Part shown: positions 40,867-48,381 of the stretch, one piece after another | Layout: the number at the start of each line of letters is the position of its first letter | Position numbering within the stretch: position 1 is the stretch's first letter | Origin: Chryseobacterium senegalense | GTDB lineage: Bacteria; Bacteroidota; Bacteroidia; Flavobacteriales; Weeksellaceae | Length of the DNA stretch: 64,000 nt | Direction of reading: 5' to 3' | NCBI GenBank assembly: GCA_001403755.1 | Contig: CYUH01000013.1 | Coordinates: 62,001 to 126,000 of the forward strand | Translations under genes and position numbers: made by a program | The notes under the pieces: model-generated | Told to the model about the DNA's origin: nothing | Database searches by the model: none | Seen by the model: the letters and a program-made list of their open reading frames with translations, nothing else

Positions 40867-41575
40867 GCCCCAAAATCCCCAAAGGGGACTTTCAATAAAT
40901 TCCCTCTCTTGGAGGGTTTGGAGGAGGCTTTTCCTGTTGATTCTCCCCCTTTGGGGGACATGGGGCTTCTCCCAAAACACCTACATCGACCCGACGGTAA
41001 CGGCGGCGATGATCCTCTATTCAGAAAACTTGAAAGCCAAGCAGAACGATGTGATTGATGAAACCTCCAAACTGAAGGATGCCCAAGCGTGGGTGGGAAC
41101 CCAGATGGTGGTTGCCAACGATATTCAGAATAAGATTCTGAAAGGTCTGAAGGAAGTTTCGGGAACTTTGCAGAACGGAATACAGGTAAAAGAAATCTAC
41201 TCCGAACTCAATAAATGCTATACCTATTCTTCGCAGGTAGTACAGTTGGCATCACAGCATCCGCAATATGCGATATTCGGGGTAAAAGCTTCACAGAAAA
41301 CCTATGAACAGAGCCTGAAAATCGTGACCGATGTGTCCGACATACTCGCCTCGGGAGAACTGAACCTTGCGACCGCAGGAGACCGTTACAAGATACTGCA
41401 CAACATTTCCGAGAACGTGAAAAACCTCAAGCTGTGGCTTCTTGCGATCAAGTTGAGACTGGAAAAAGCCAACCGTTTGGGATTCTGGAACTCCATCAAT
41501 CCATTTGCAGGATACATCAATACCGACCAGGGCATTGTGGAAAATATCATGAACCGATATAAAAGAAATTTCTAG
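40853..41575 (+). CDS. Secreted VirB5/TraI-like transfer protein, copy 1
   Basis: The 240-residue protein starts inside the end of traG. Its first 40 residues (PQNPQRGL..., LFLLILPLWGTWGFSQ) are encoded by a G/C-rich repeat element, yet still make a signal peptide. The mature part is helical. It shares QHPQYA and the end IVENIMNRYKRNF with the products of 42328 and, at the C-terminus, 41612 and 42998. Family and place suggest a periplasmic or pilus-tip component of the type IV system. The unusual N-terminus may be an exaptation. Confidence 0.75.
   Translation: MKKYKPQNPQRGLSINSLSWRVWRRLFLLILPLWGTWGFSQNTYIDPTVTAAMILYSENLKAKQNDVIDETSKLKDAQAWVGTQMVVANDIQNKILKGLKEVSGTLQNGIQVKEIYSELNKCYTYSSQVVQLASQHPQYAIFGVKASQKTYEQSLKIVTDVSDILASGELNLATAGDRYKILHNISENVKNLKLWLLAIKLRLEKANRLGFWNSINPFAGYINTDQGIVENIMNRYKRNF
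40865..40968. repeat. MITE-like inverted repeat, copy 1
   Basis: The left arm AAGCCCCAAAATCCCC + AAAGGGGA (40865-40888) pairs imperfectly with the right arm TCCCCCTTTGGGGG + ACATGGGGCTT (40944-40968). Each arm also has an internal CCCCAAAGGGG hairpin. The 104-bp element covers the signal-peptide coding region of the gene at 40853. A second copy of similar size lies 600 bp downstream. Confidence 0.65.
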
Positions 41576-41672
41576 CCCCTGTCTCCAAAGGGGAACAATG
41601 TAAAAAATAAGATGAAAATGAAACATCCCATAATTAACGCTTTAAAAAGCCCACTTTGGGGGTTTGGGGGCT
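41574..41672. repeat. MITE-like inverted repeat, copy 2
   Basis: The left arm AGCCCCTGTCTCCAAAGGGG (41574-41593) pairs imperfectly with the right arm AAGCCCACTTTGGGGG + TTTGGGGGCTT (41647-41672). The 99-bp element starts at the stop codon of the previous gene and supplies the start region of the gene at 41612. Its size and arm sequence are close to copy 1. Confidence 0.6.
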
Positions 41673-42325
41673 TGCTGGCGTATATCATTCTCACTTCATC
41701 CAGTGGCGGTTCCACGCCGTCTTGGCAGCAGGAAAACGTCTCCTTTCCGATGATGAATCTTGAAATTAAGGCGACGATGGATGAAAACGAAAGGCAGAAG
41801 GAGATGCGGAAAAACCAGATTGCCAATGCCACGGTGGAAACCGCCAACAAAACCCAGTGGAACAATTTCAAGGACAAGGTGACCAAAATTCAGGACAGGC
41901 TTAGAATCGTATCGTTCGCCATTCAGGCGATTCCCACAGGAATTGCGATGAGCAGGGAGATTACGAAAATCACCCAAAACCAGCAAGCCATTATCCATGA
42001 AATCAGTACGGCTCCCTATTCCATCATCGCGGTTCTGCCTTCACAAGTTCAGTTTGTGGACGATCTGCAAATGGTGACGAGGCTGATTGTCGGGATTGTG
42101 GTTTCCTATGGGGCAATGAACCAGATGGAAAAGTCGGAGCGCAAGATTTTATTGGATTATGCCTTGGGAGAAGTCAAGACGCTGAGCAGAAATTCTACCC
42201 ATATGCTTTTAAAGATTCGGGACATCAAGGCAAAAGTTTTACGAAACAAAAGAGCCTTTCAATACTATGTGAATCGGGACAGACAGGTGGTCGAGAACAT
42301 TATGAAAAACATTAAATCCTTTTAA
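41612..42325 (+). CDS. Transfer-operon protein with shared C-terminal motif, copy 2
   Basis: The 237-residue protein has a hydrophobic start (KSPLWGFGGLLAYIILTSSS) encoded by the right arm of a repeat element. A helical body follows with a possible second hydrophobic stretch (IVGIVVSYGAM). The end DRQVVENIMKNIKSF matches the C-termini of three neighbours. I do not recognise a named family. A role in the channel or pilus assembly is inferred from the operon. An internal ATG two codons on (41618) is an alternative start. Confidence 0.65.
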   Translation: MKMKHPIINALKSPLWGFGGLLAYIILTSSSGGSTPSWQQENVSFPMMNLEIKATMDENERQKEMRKNQIANATVETANKTQWNNFKDKVTKIQDRLRIVSFAIQAIPTGIAMSREITKITQNQQAIIHEISTAPYSIIAVLPSQVQFVDDLQMVTRLIVGIVVSYGAMNQMEKSERKILLDYALGEVKTLSRNSTHMLLKIRDIKAKVLRNKRAFQYYVNRDRQVVENIMKNIKSF

Positions 42326-42327
42326 CC

Positions 42328-42993
42328 ATGAAAAAAGCATTTATCGGAGTAATCCTGTTTTTTTCTGCTGGTTTGGTAAACGGACAGCAGATCGTCATCA
42401 ACGACAAACTCTTGGTGCAGATAACCACAAATCATGGAGTGAGACTGGGAAGTGAGCAGGCTTTTCTAAATTCCTATGAAAAGCAGAAGGAACTTTATGA
42501 CGACATTAAGAATAAAACCGCGCAGGTCATCGCGATTCAGGAATACATCTACCAGCAGTTAAAAAATGTCAACTCGGCACTTACGCAGAGCAAAAAGTTA
42601 ATCTACCTGTACCAATATCTGGGAAAGGTGGCGAACAACTCCAACAAGATGCTGGACTTATCGGCGCAACATCCGGAATATGCCGTCTTGGTTTCCAAAT
42701 ACTATGTCGAAATCGGCAAACAGACCTTAAAACTCCAGCAGGAAGTCACGCAGGATATTTTGAACGAGAACAAGGATTTCCTGATGGATCCGATGGACAG
42801 GGAGATGCTTATTGAAAAGGTGTTTACGCGAGTTCGGAACATCAATGGAAACATCCTCTACATCATATTGCGGTTAGAAAACGCCAAGAAGATTCCGTAC
42901 CTGTACCAGGTTCCAGTGCTAAGAAACTACCTCAATATCGACAGGGCGATTGTCGGAGACATTATCCAGAAATACAAATACATATTCAATTAA
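42328..42993 (+). CDS. Secreted VirB5/TraI-like transfer protein, copy 3
   Basis: The 221-residue protein has a normal signal peptide MKKAFIGVILFFSAGLVNGQ. The helical mature part shares SAQHPEYAVLVSKYY and DRAIVGDIIQKYKYIF with copy 1. It starts 2 bp after the previous stop. It is the least altered member of the set and shows what copy 1 may have looked like before the repeat insertion. It is likely a periplasmic or tip component of the conjugation apparatus. Confidence 0.75.
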   Translation: MKKAFIGVILFFSAGLVNGQQIVINDKLLVQITTNHGVRLGSEQAFLNSYEKQKELYDDIKNKTAQVIAIQEYIYQQLKNVNSALTQSKKLIYLYQYLGKVANNSNKMLDLSAQHPEYAVLVSKYYVEIGKQTLKLQQEVTQDILNENKDFLMDPMDREMLIEKVFTRVRNINGNILYIILRLENAKKIPYLYQVPVLRNYLNIDRAIVGDIIQKYKYIFN

Positions 42994-42997
42994 AAAG

Positions 42998-43828
42998 ATG
43001 AAAAAATTAGTTAAAAAATTTGCCCTCGTTCCGCTTTTGCTGACAGCAGTCGGCGTATTCGGACAGTTTACCGTAAAGCGGTTGAACGATCCCTCCATCG
43101 TTGCCCAGCACAAAAGGATGGTGTTCCAGAGTTGGGGCGACTGGCGTCCCTATCCAAAATATCTTTTGGGCATTCAGACCAACTTTGCGTATGCCACGGT
43201 TTGGGGAATGTGGGCTCCCAGCAGAAACAGGGACTATAAGGATGGAGAAGACATCCGGCCGCTAAAACCTACGGGACTCCAAAACCAGCGTTTTGCGCAG
43301 GTCAAACTTCAGGAAGAGGAGGCAAAAAAGATAAAGGCGGCTTCCGACACCATCTATAAAAGAAGCGTCCAAGACTTTGCCCATTGGACTTCGGCGACGG
43401 TCGATGCAGACCCGCTCTGGTTGCTCTACTACAAAAGGATGCTCAGACCCATTACCGAATTTCCAGACAATCCTCAAAACTTTATCGAATGGAGGCTGAA
43501 GAACCAGCAAACCTACGAAACGCTCAATACCACGGGAACTTTAAAAAGACTTCAGGAGGAATTGGACTTAATCAAGGAAAAATATTCAATGTCGAGGTCG
43601 ATGGATATGCCGAGAGGAAAACGCTTTTTGATGTACCATGACACCCTTATCAAATGGAGAAGGTTCGTGCTGGAATTAAGGAAACACAACGATAAGACGA
43701 CACTTCTTTTGGACTATAAAAATATTCTGAAAAACCATTCGCCTTATGCATTGCCACAGGCTTGGACTCCCGCTTCCGACAAGCAGATCATCCACAACAC
43801 GATGCAGCAGTACAAACATAAATTTTAG
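42998..43828 (+). CDS. Secreted transfer-operon protein with shared C-terminal motif, copy 4
   Basis: The 276-residue protein begins with signal peptide MKKLVKKFALVPLLLTAVGVFGQ. The mature part is basic and rich in Trp/Tyr (SWGDWRPYPKYLLGIQTNF, WGMWAPSRNRDY) and ends DKQIIHNTMQQYKHKF. The last 16 residues match the motif of the three preceding proteins, although the body is not obviously related. The ATG at 42998 is chosen because an upstream frame would remove the signal peptide. It is likely secreted to the periplasm or beyond. Function unknown. Confidence 0.7.
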   Translation: MKKLVKKFALVPLLLTAVGVFGQFTVKRLNDPSIVAQHKRMVFQSWGDWRPYPKYLLGIQTNFAYATVWGMWAPSRNRDYKDGEDIRPLKPTGLQNQRFAQVKLQEEEAKKIKAASDTIYKRSVQDFAHWTSATVDADPLWLLYYKRMLRPITEFPDNPQNFIEWRLKNQQTYETLNTTGTLKRLQEELDLIKEKYSMSRSMDMPRGKRFLMYHDTLIKWRRFVLELRKHNDKTTLLLDYKNILKNHSPYALPQAWTPASDKQIIHNTMQQYKHKF

Positions 43829-43830
43829 TG

Positions 43831-45081
43831 ATGAAAAGAAATACTACACCCTTATTTTGCCTCTTGGCAATATTGCTGCCGATAATCGGCTTTGCCCAAA
43901 CCGACGGCGACTACAGCAACCTGCTCCAATTTCTAAAGGGCGACGGCGCATTTGAGAAATGGTTTATGGAGGTCTTTACCAAACTGGACAACAGCGTTCA
44001 AGACGGTGCTGTCGGATCCGCTTTGGTTGGAAGGGCGATCGGAGGACTGGGAGCGTTGATGTATCTCGGATACATGGGTTGGCAAATGGCGGCGGGCGAC
44101 CGGGAATGGGAAATCACCCCGATGCTCAAACCCATCCTTATTGGATTTACCCTGGTGTACTGGAGTGGATTTGTCAATCTGATTCAGGCACCCTTTGAAG
44201 CCATTGCAGAACCGGGAATCGCCATCTTCAGCGACATCGAGTCCGAAGTGAATGATTTGAGGATTCAACGATTCAAGAAACAGCAACAGTTACTCGATGC
44301 CGTCATCAAACTCAAAGCTGACGAGGATGCGAAGCAGGACGTCATCAACAACACCGGCAAAGATGCAGACGACTCTTGGTTCGACATCAGCGAGGGACTC
44401 GACAAACTCATCCAACCCATCAAGGAATGGCAGTTACGGATGGAGTTCCAGCTCCAAAAACTGGTTGCAGAAATTATCGAGTTCGTTTGCCTTTCCATCC
44501 TTCGAATCTGTGTCTACCTTATTTTCTTCATCCAAAAAATTTGGGCCTACATCCTTATTATTCTGGGACCTATCGCTGTGGGAATGGCACTCGTTCCAGG
44601 ATTTGAAAACTCGCTGTACAGCTGGGTTTCCAAGTTCATCAACATCAACCTGTACACCTTTGTTGCCTATACCATCATCAATATCGGTCAGCAACTGATC
44701 GCTTCGGGTTACGAGATGGAGATTGAGCGATACGACACCCTTTTAACGAACGGAACCATCACCAATCTGGACGCCTTGATGGTCTATGTGAGCAATTCCG
44801 GAATGATTTACAATGGACTTTTTACCTGTGTCGCCTACATCGTGACGGGAATCGGGGTTTTGATGACGCCCACCATTGCCGACACCATTGTTACGGCAGG
44901 AGGCGCAGGTGCGATGACCAAGATGAAGAGTGCGGCAGGAAGAATGGCGAGTGCCGCTAAAACAACGGTATTGGCAGCCAAAACGGGCGGAGCTTCAGTA
45001 GCGGGAGCAGCAGCAAAATCGGCTGCATCAGGTTCCGCATCGGGAATGGTCAACAGTGCGATGAATAACAACAAAAAATAA
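43831..45081 (+). CDS. traJ: TraJ-like polytopic membrane protein (VirB6-like)
   Basis: The 416-residue protein has a signal sequence (MKRNTTPLFCLLAILLPIIGFAQ). Several helices follow (IGGLGALMYLGYMGWQMA, PILIGFTLVYWSGFVNL, ICVYLIFFIQKIWAYILIIL), then a Gly/Ala/Lys-rich C-terminal tail. This matches TraJ of Bacteroidota conjugative elements, the inner-membrane channel core comparable to VirB6. The start is the ATG at 43831, two bases after the previous stop; a GTG codon just before it is also in frame. Confidence 0.88.
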   Translation: MKRNTTPLFCLLAILLPIIGFAQTDGDYSNLLQFLKGDGAFEKWFMEVFTKLDNSVQDGAVGSALVGRAIGGLGALMYLGYMGWQMAAGDREWEITPMLKPILIGFTLVYWSGFVNLIQAPFEAIAEPGIAIFSDIESEVNDLRIQRFKKQQQLLDAVIKLKADEDAKQDVINNTGKDADDSWFDISEGLDKLIQPIKEWQLRMEFQLQKLVAEIIEFVCLSILRICVYLIFFIQKIWAYILIILGPIAVGMALVPGFENSLYSWVSKFININLYTFVAYTIINIGQQLIASGYEMEIERYDTLLTNGTITNLDALMVYVSNSGMIYNGLFTCVAYIVTGIGVLMTPTIADTIVTAGGAGAMTKMKSAAGRMASAAKTTVLAAKTGGASVAGAAAKSAASGSASGMVNSAMNNNKK

Positions 45082-45086
45082 ATAAG

Positions 45087-45701
45087 ATGCTGATCAAAAA
45101 TATCGAACAAAGAATAAAAATCAACAAGGTAGTTTCATTGGGAACGGTGGCATTTGCCGTAATTATCGTATTGGCGGGCTTCTTCTTTGCCTATAGGATG
45201 ATTCAGGATTCCAGAAAGTCCATCTACATTTTGGACAACGGAGTTCCGGTACTGGCAAAGCAGACCGATGTCTTGTTAAACAGACCCGTAGAATACAAAG
45301 CCCAAATTGAACTGTTCCACCGACTATTTTTCACCTTGGCTCCCGATGATGCCTACATCAAAGAGAATATTCAAAAATCACTGTACCTCATTGACGACAG
45401 CGGAAAAAAAGAATACACCAATCTCAAGGAAAAAGGCTTCTACAACCAGATTGTGGCCTCCAGTTCCATGGTCAGTATTCATACGGATTCCATCTCGCTC
45501 AATATGGAGCAACAGAAATTCTCCTTTTTCGGAAAGCAGATGATTACCAGAAAGTCTGCCGTGATTACAAGAAAATTGATTACCGAAGGATACTTTGAGG
45601 ACATCATCCGAAGTCCAAACAATCCGCACGGTGTGATGCTGAAGAACTGGAGAATTATCGACAACGAGGAAATTTCCAACCAAACCAAAAATTCCTATTA
45701 A
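45087..45701 (+). CDS. traK: TraK-like protein (VirB8-like)
   Basis: The 204-residue protein has one N-terminal membrane helix (VAFAVIIVLAGFFFAYRMI, about 20-38) and a periplasmic domain. The domain contains RPVEYKAQIELFHRLFFTLAP and ENIQKSLYLIDDSGKK, the conserved core of Bacteroidota TraK proteins. It would form part of the inner-membrane scaffold like VirB8. It lies 5 bp after traJ. Confidence 0.9.
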   Translation: MLIKNIEQRIKINKVVSLGTVAFAVIIVLAGFFFAYRMIQDSRKSIYILDNGVPVLAKQTDVLLNRPVEYKAQIELFHRLFFTLAPDDAYIKENIQKSLYLIDDSGKKEYTNLKEKGFYNQIVASSSMVSIHTDSISLNMEQQKFSFFGKQMITRKSAVITRKLITEGYFEDIIRSPNNPHGVMLKNWRIIDNEEISNQTKNSY

Positions 45702-45703
45702 AG

Positions 45704-46057
45704 ATGAAAAATTTTCTAAAACAAACCGCAAAAAAGGGATTGGAATGGGCGGCAAAAAATCCGAAGAAGTTTTTCACCTATTCGATGGTTTTTCTCTCCG
45801 TGTCATTTATAGGATCGCTGATACAGGGAATTTTCTTTCCGAGTCATTCGACATTTAAGATTAAGCCCCCAAACCTCTATTCCAAGAGCAACACGATCCA
45901 GCAAATTGACAAAAACCAAGAAAAAGAAATGGAGAAAATAGTTAATGAACTCAAAATTTTAAAAATGAAAAGGGATCGAAAGGAACTCCAAAAAGAGGAC
46001 AGCCTGAGAATAGAATATTTGTACAACCAATACCAAGAACTGCAACATGGACATTAA
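45704..46057 (+). CDS. Small membrane protein of the transfer operon (TraL-like position)
   Basis: The 117-residue protein has a basic start, one helix (FTYSMVFLSVSFIGSLIQGIFF, about 24-45) and a charged coiled-coil tail (QIDKNQEKEMEKIVNELKIL). Its place between TraK and TraM corresponds to traL in other elements, but sequence similarity cannot be shown by eye. It overlaps traM by 11 bp. Confidence 0.65.
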   Translation: MKNFLKQTAKKGLEWAAKNPKKFFTYSMVFLSVSFIGSLIQGIFFPSHSTFKIKPPNLYSKSNTIQQIDKNQEKEMEKIVNELKILKMKRDRKELQKEDSLRIEYLYNQYQELQHGH

Positions 46058-47261
46058 GAAAATCAACTTTAAGGAAAAAAAATATGTGATGCCCCTTCTG
46101 GCATTGCCGTTCCTGCTGCTCTTTGTGTATGTAGGTGCCCAATTTACCAAAGAGGACACCTCTAAAAAGGACAAGCCGAAAGAACTTTCCCTGTCTCTGG
46201 GAGAAACAAGGGACTCCATCATGACAAAAAACGATGCGTATGATGCCTTTTTCAAGAAGGACGACAACAGGACGATGCTCGGAGGATTGGACAAGGAACA
46301 GGACAGCCTGCTCAGTTATGAAGACCAGTTGTCATTGGACCAGAAAAGAAAAATAGACTCACTAAAGGCGGTATCGAGCAGACAAAATCAGCAGGCGTCA
46401 AAAGGAGGCAACTCTTCCTACTACAATCCAAAACAACAAAACGAGGACAAGGACTTTAAAAGGTCTTCCGAAATCATTAGAATGCTGAACGACAAATCCT
46501 ACGGAAAACAGGAAAATGAGCAATTATCAGAAAATACAAAATCTGGTAATCAAAATACCCAGCAAGACCCCGTAAAATATCTGAAACAGCAGATGCTCGT
46601 CATGGATTCCTTAGAAAAAGCGAGGGATCCCGAATACCAAGCCAAACTATTGGCGGAACAGAAACTCAAAGCCAACAAGGAAAAAATGGACGAGTTCCTC
46701 AATTCTACCTTCAATGTCGGCAAGTCGGGAATCAACAGCGAGTTCAATGCCTTCTACAGGGAAAATGAGAACAGCTTTATCAAAGCCGTCATTGATGAAA
46801 ACAACAAGGGATTTCTGGGAAGCAGAATCCGGTTCCGATTATTGGAAGACATCTTCGTCGGCAACAAAAAAATTGAGAAAGGTTCCATCCTTTACGGACA
46901 AATCTCTGGATTTTCCATGCAGCGGGTTGACCTCAAGATTGTCTCGGTATTTACAAGGGGAGAAATTTTACCAGTCAACCTCTCCATCTACGACATTGAC
47001 GGCATGAAGGGGCTTTATGTTCCCGAAAGCGTCTTCAGGGACATGATTCGGGAAATGGGGAGCAACTCCGTACAGGGAACACAGATGGACTTGGGCGGAC
47101 AGGGATTTTTCACGAGCATCGGCTCCAAACTCTTCACGTCTACATCAAAATCCATCGCCAACCTCATTAAAACCAACAAAGCCAAGCTGAAATACAACTC
47201 CTATGTATTTCTAATCGACGAAAAACAGCTTAAAGACTCACAAAACCAACAAAAAAAATAA
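46047..47261 (+). CDS. traM: TraM-like protein (VirB10-like)
   Basis: The 404-residue protein has one N-terminal helix (VMPLLALPFLLLFVYVGAQF). A long, charged, Gln/Lys-rich linker runs to about residue 220. The conserved C-terminal domain contains FIKAVIDENNKGFLGSRIRF, KKIEKGSILYGQISGFSMQR and INGMKGLYVPESVF-like sequence. This is the VirB10-like TraM that spans the periplasm and links inner- and outer-membrane complexes. It ends 2 bp before traN. Confidence 0.9.
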   Translation: MDIKKINFKEKKYVMPLLALPFLLLFVYVGAQFTKEDTSKKDKPKELSLSLGETRDSIMTKNDAYDAFFKKDDNRTMLGGLDKEQDSLLSYEDQLSLDQKRKIDSLKAVSSRQNQQASKGGNSSYYNPKQQNEDKDFKRSSEIIRMLNDKSYGKQENEQLSENTKSGNQNTQQDPVKYLKQQMLVMDSLEKARDPEYQAKLLAEQKLKANKEKMDEFLNSTFNVGKSGINSEFNAFYRENENSFIKAVIDENNKGFLGSRIRFRLLEDIFVGNKKIEKGSILYGQISGFSMQRVDLKIVSVFTRGEILPVNLSIYDIDGMKGLYVPESVFRDMIREMGSNSVQGTQMDLGGQGFFTSIGSKLFTSTSKSIANLIKTNKAKLKYNSYVFLIDEKQLKDSQNQQKK

Positions 47262-47263
47262 CA

Positions 47264-48133
47264 ATGAAAAATACATTTTTTATACTATTCTTAATCATTA
47301 CCCATTTTTTATCTGCACAAACAGCTACTAAAGAACAAGTCATCTCGGATTTACCAGAATTGATCGTTACAGAGGGCGTTAACCTGCATATCATCTCACC
47401 CGAACCGATTCAATATGTGGATTTGTCCACCCAAAAACTCACGGGTGATCTACCGAACACCAATATCGCGAGAATCAAGATCACGGATGCTCCTACCAAC
47501 GTCGACCCAAAGGAAAAGGCAAAAACCACCTCTTTATTGAATGGCGACAAAATAGGAATAATAACCGTTGTAGGTCAGTCTTTTATTGCCCAATACAAGG
47601 CTATTTACAGAAATTCGGAAAACAAAAACACCGTGACCAACATCCATATCCAGCCAGAAGAGATGCAGCCGATTGAACTGGACAAAACCCGTTTTTCCAA
47701 CTTGGAGCTGACCAAGTTTGCGATGGACATCATAAAGAAGAAGACGGAAGAAAATCCAATCAGCGAGCAGAAAGACCTTAAACTTAGTATGCAGCTCAAC
47801 AATGTGTACGTCATCAGCGACTATATCTTTCTCGATATGACCTTCAAAAACAGCTCGAACCTCAGTTACGATATCGAAGACCTTAAATTTTCCATCGAGG
47901 ACAAAAAAATCTATAAGGCGACCAACAATCAAAGCATCGAAATGACACCGATTTTTAGACTTTACGCCCCGAAACATTTCAGGAAAAATTTCAGAAACAT
48001 CTATGTCTTCAAAAAATTCACTTTTCCGAACAGCAAGGTGATGATGATCCGCCTGATTGAGGAACAACTCTCGGGAAGAACCATCGAGATGAAGGTGAAT
48101 TATTCAGACATTTTAAAAGCAGATACATTTTAG
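47264..48133 (+). CDS. traN: TraN-like protein (VirB9-like, DUF4138)
   Basis: The 289-residue protein has signal peptide MKNTFFILFLIITHFLSAQ. It is beta-rich, with family segments LIVTEGVNLHIISPEPIQYVD, LNNVYVISDYIFLDMTFKN and YDIEDLKFSIEDKK. These fit TraN/DUF4138, the VirB9-like outer-membrane ring component. It directly follows traM, as in other Bacteroidota tra operons. Confidence 0.9.
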   Translation: MKNTFFILFLIITHFLSAQTATKEQVISDLPELIVTEGVNLHIISPEPIQYVDLSTQKLTGDLPNTNIARIKITDAPTNVDPKEKAKTTSLLNGDKIGIITVVGQSFIAQYKAIYRNSENKNTVTNIHIQPEEMQPIELDKTRFSNLELTKFAMDIIKKKTEENPISEQKDLKLSMQLNNVYVISDYIFLDMTFKNSSNLSYDIEDLKFSIEDKKIYKATNNQSIEMTPIFRLYAPKHFRKNFRNIYVFKKFTFPNSKVMMIRLIEEQLSGRTIEMKVNYSDILKADTF

Positions 48134-48135
48134 TT

Positions 48136-48375
48136 ATGAACCCATTACCAACAGAATTAATTATTGTCCTTCTCCTGGCGTTCATCGCTTTCATCGCTTC
48201 TTGCATATCCATATTTTTTTTATTCCGTCTCAGAAAAGCAAAGAAGGAAATAGAAAAGGAAATTATAAAAATGGCTTATCTGAAAGCGTGGTATAAGGAG
48301 ATTGCAGTGAAGATTTATGGTAAAGGCCTTATAGAGGAAAAAGAGAAAGAGTTTTTAAAAAACTACAATTTATAG
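48136..48375 (+). CDS. Small single-helix membrane protein of the transfer operon
   Basis: The 79-residue protein has one N-terminal helix (IIVLLLAFIAFIASCISIFFLF) and a charged helical tail (KKEIEKEIIKMAYLKAW). It sits 2 bp after traN and 6 bp before the coupling protein, so it is part of the operon. No family recognised. It could couple the secretion channel to the coupling protein. Confidence 0.65.
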   Translation: MNPLPTELIIVLLLAFIAFIASCISIFFLFRLRKAKKEIEKEIIKMAYLKAWYKEIAVKIYGKGLIEEKEKEFLKNYNL

Positions 48376-48381
48376 GAAGTA

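Noticed and set aside
45860..45880. GCCCCCAAACCTC as a third copy of the MITE-like repeat
   Set aside because: Only one short arm-like stretch is present with no matching second arm; probably chance in coding sequence.
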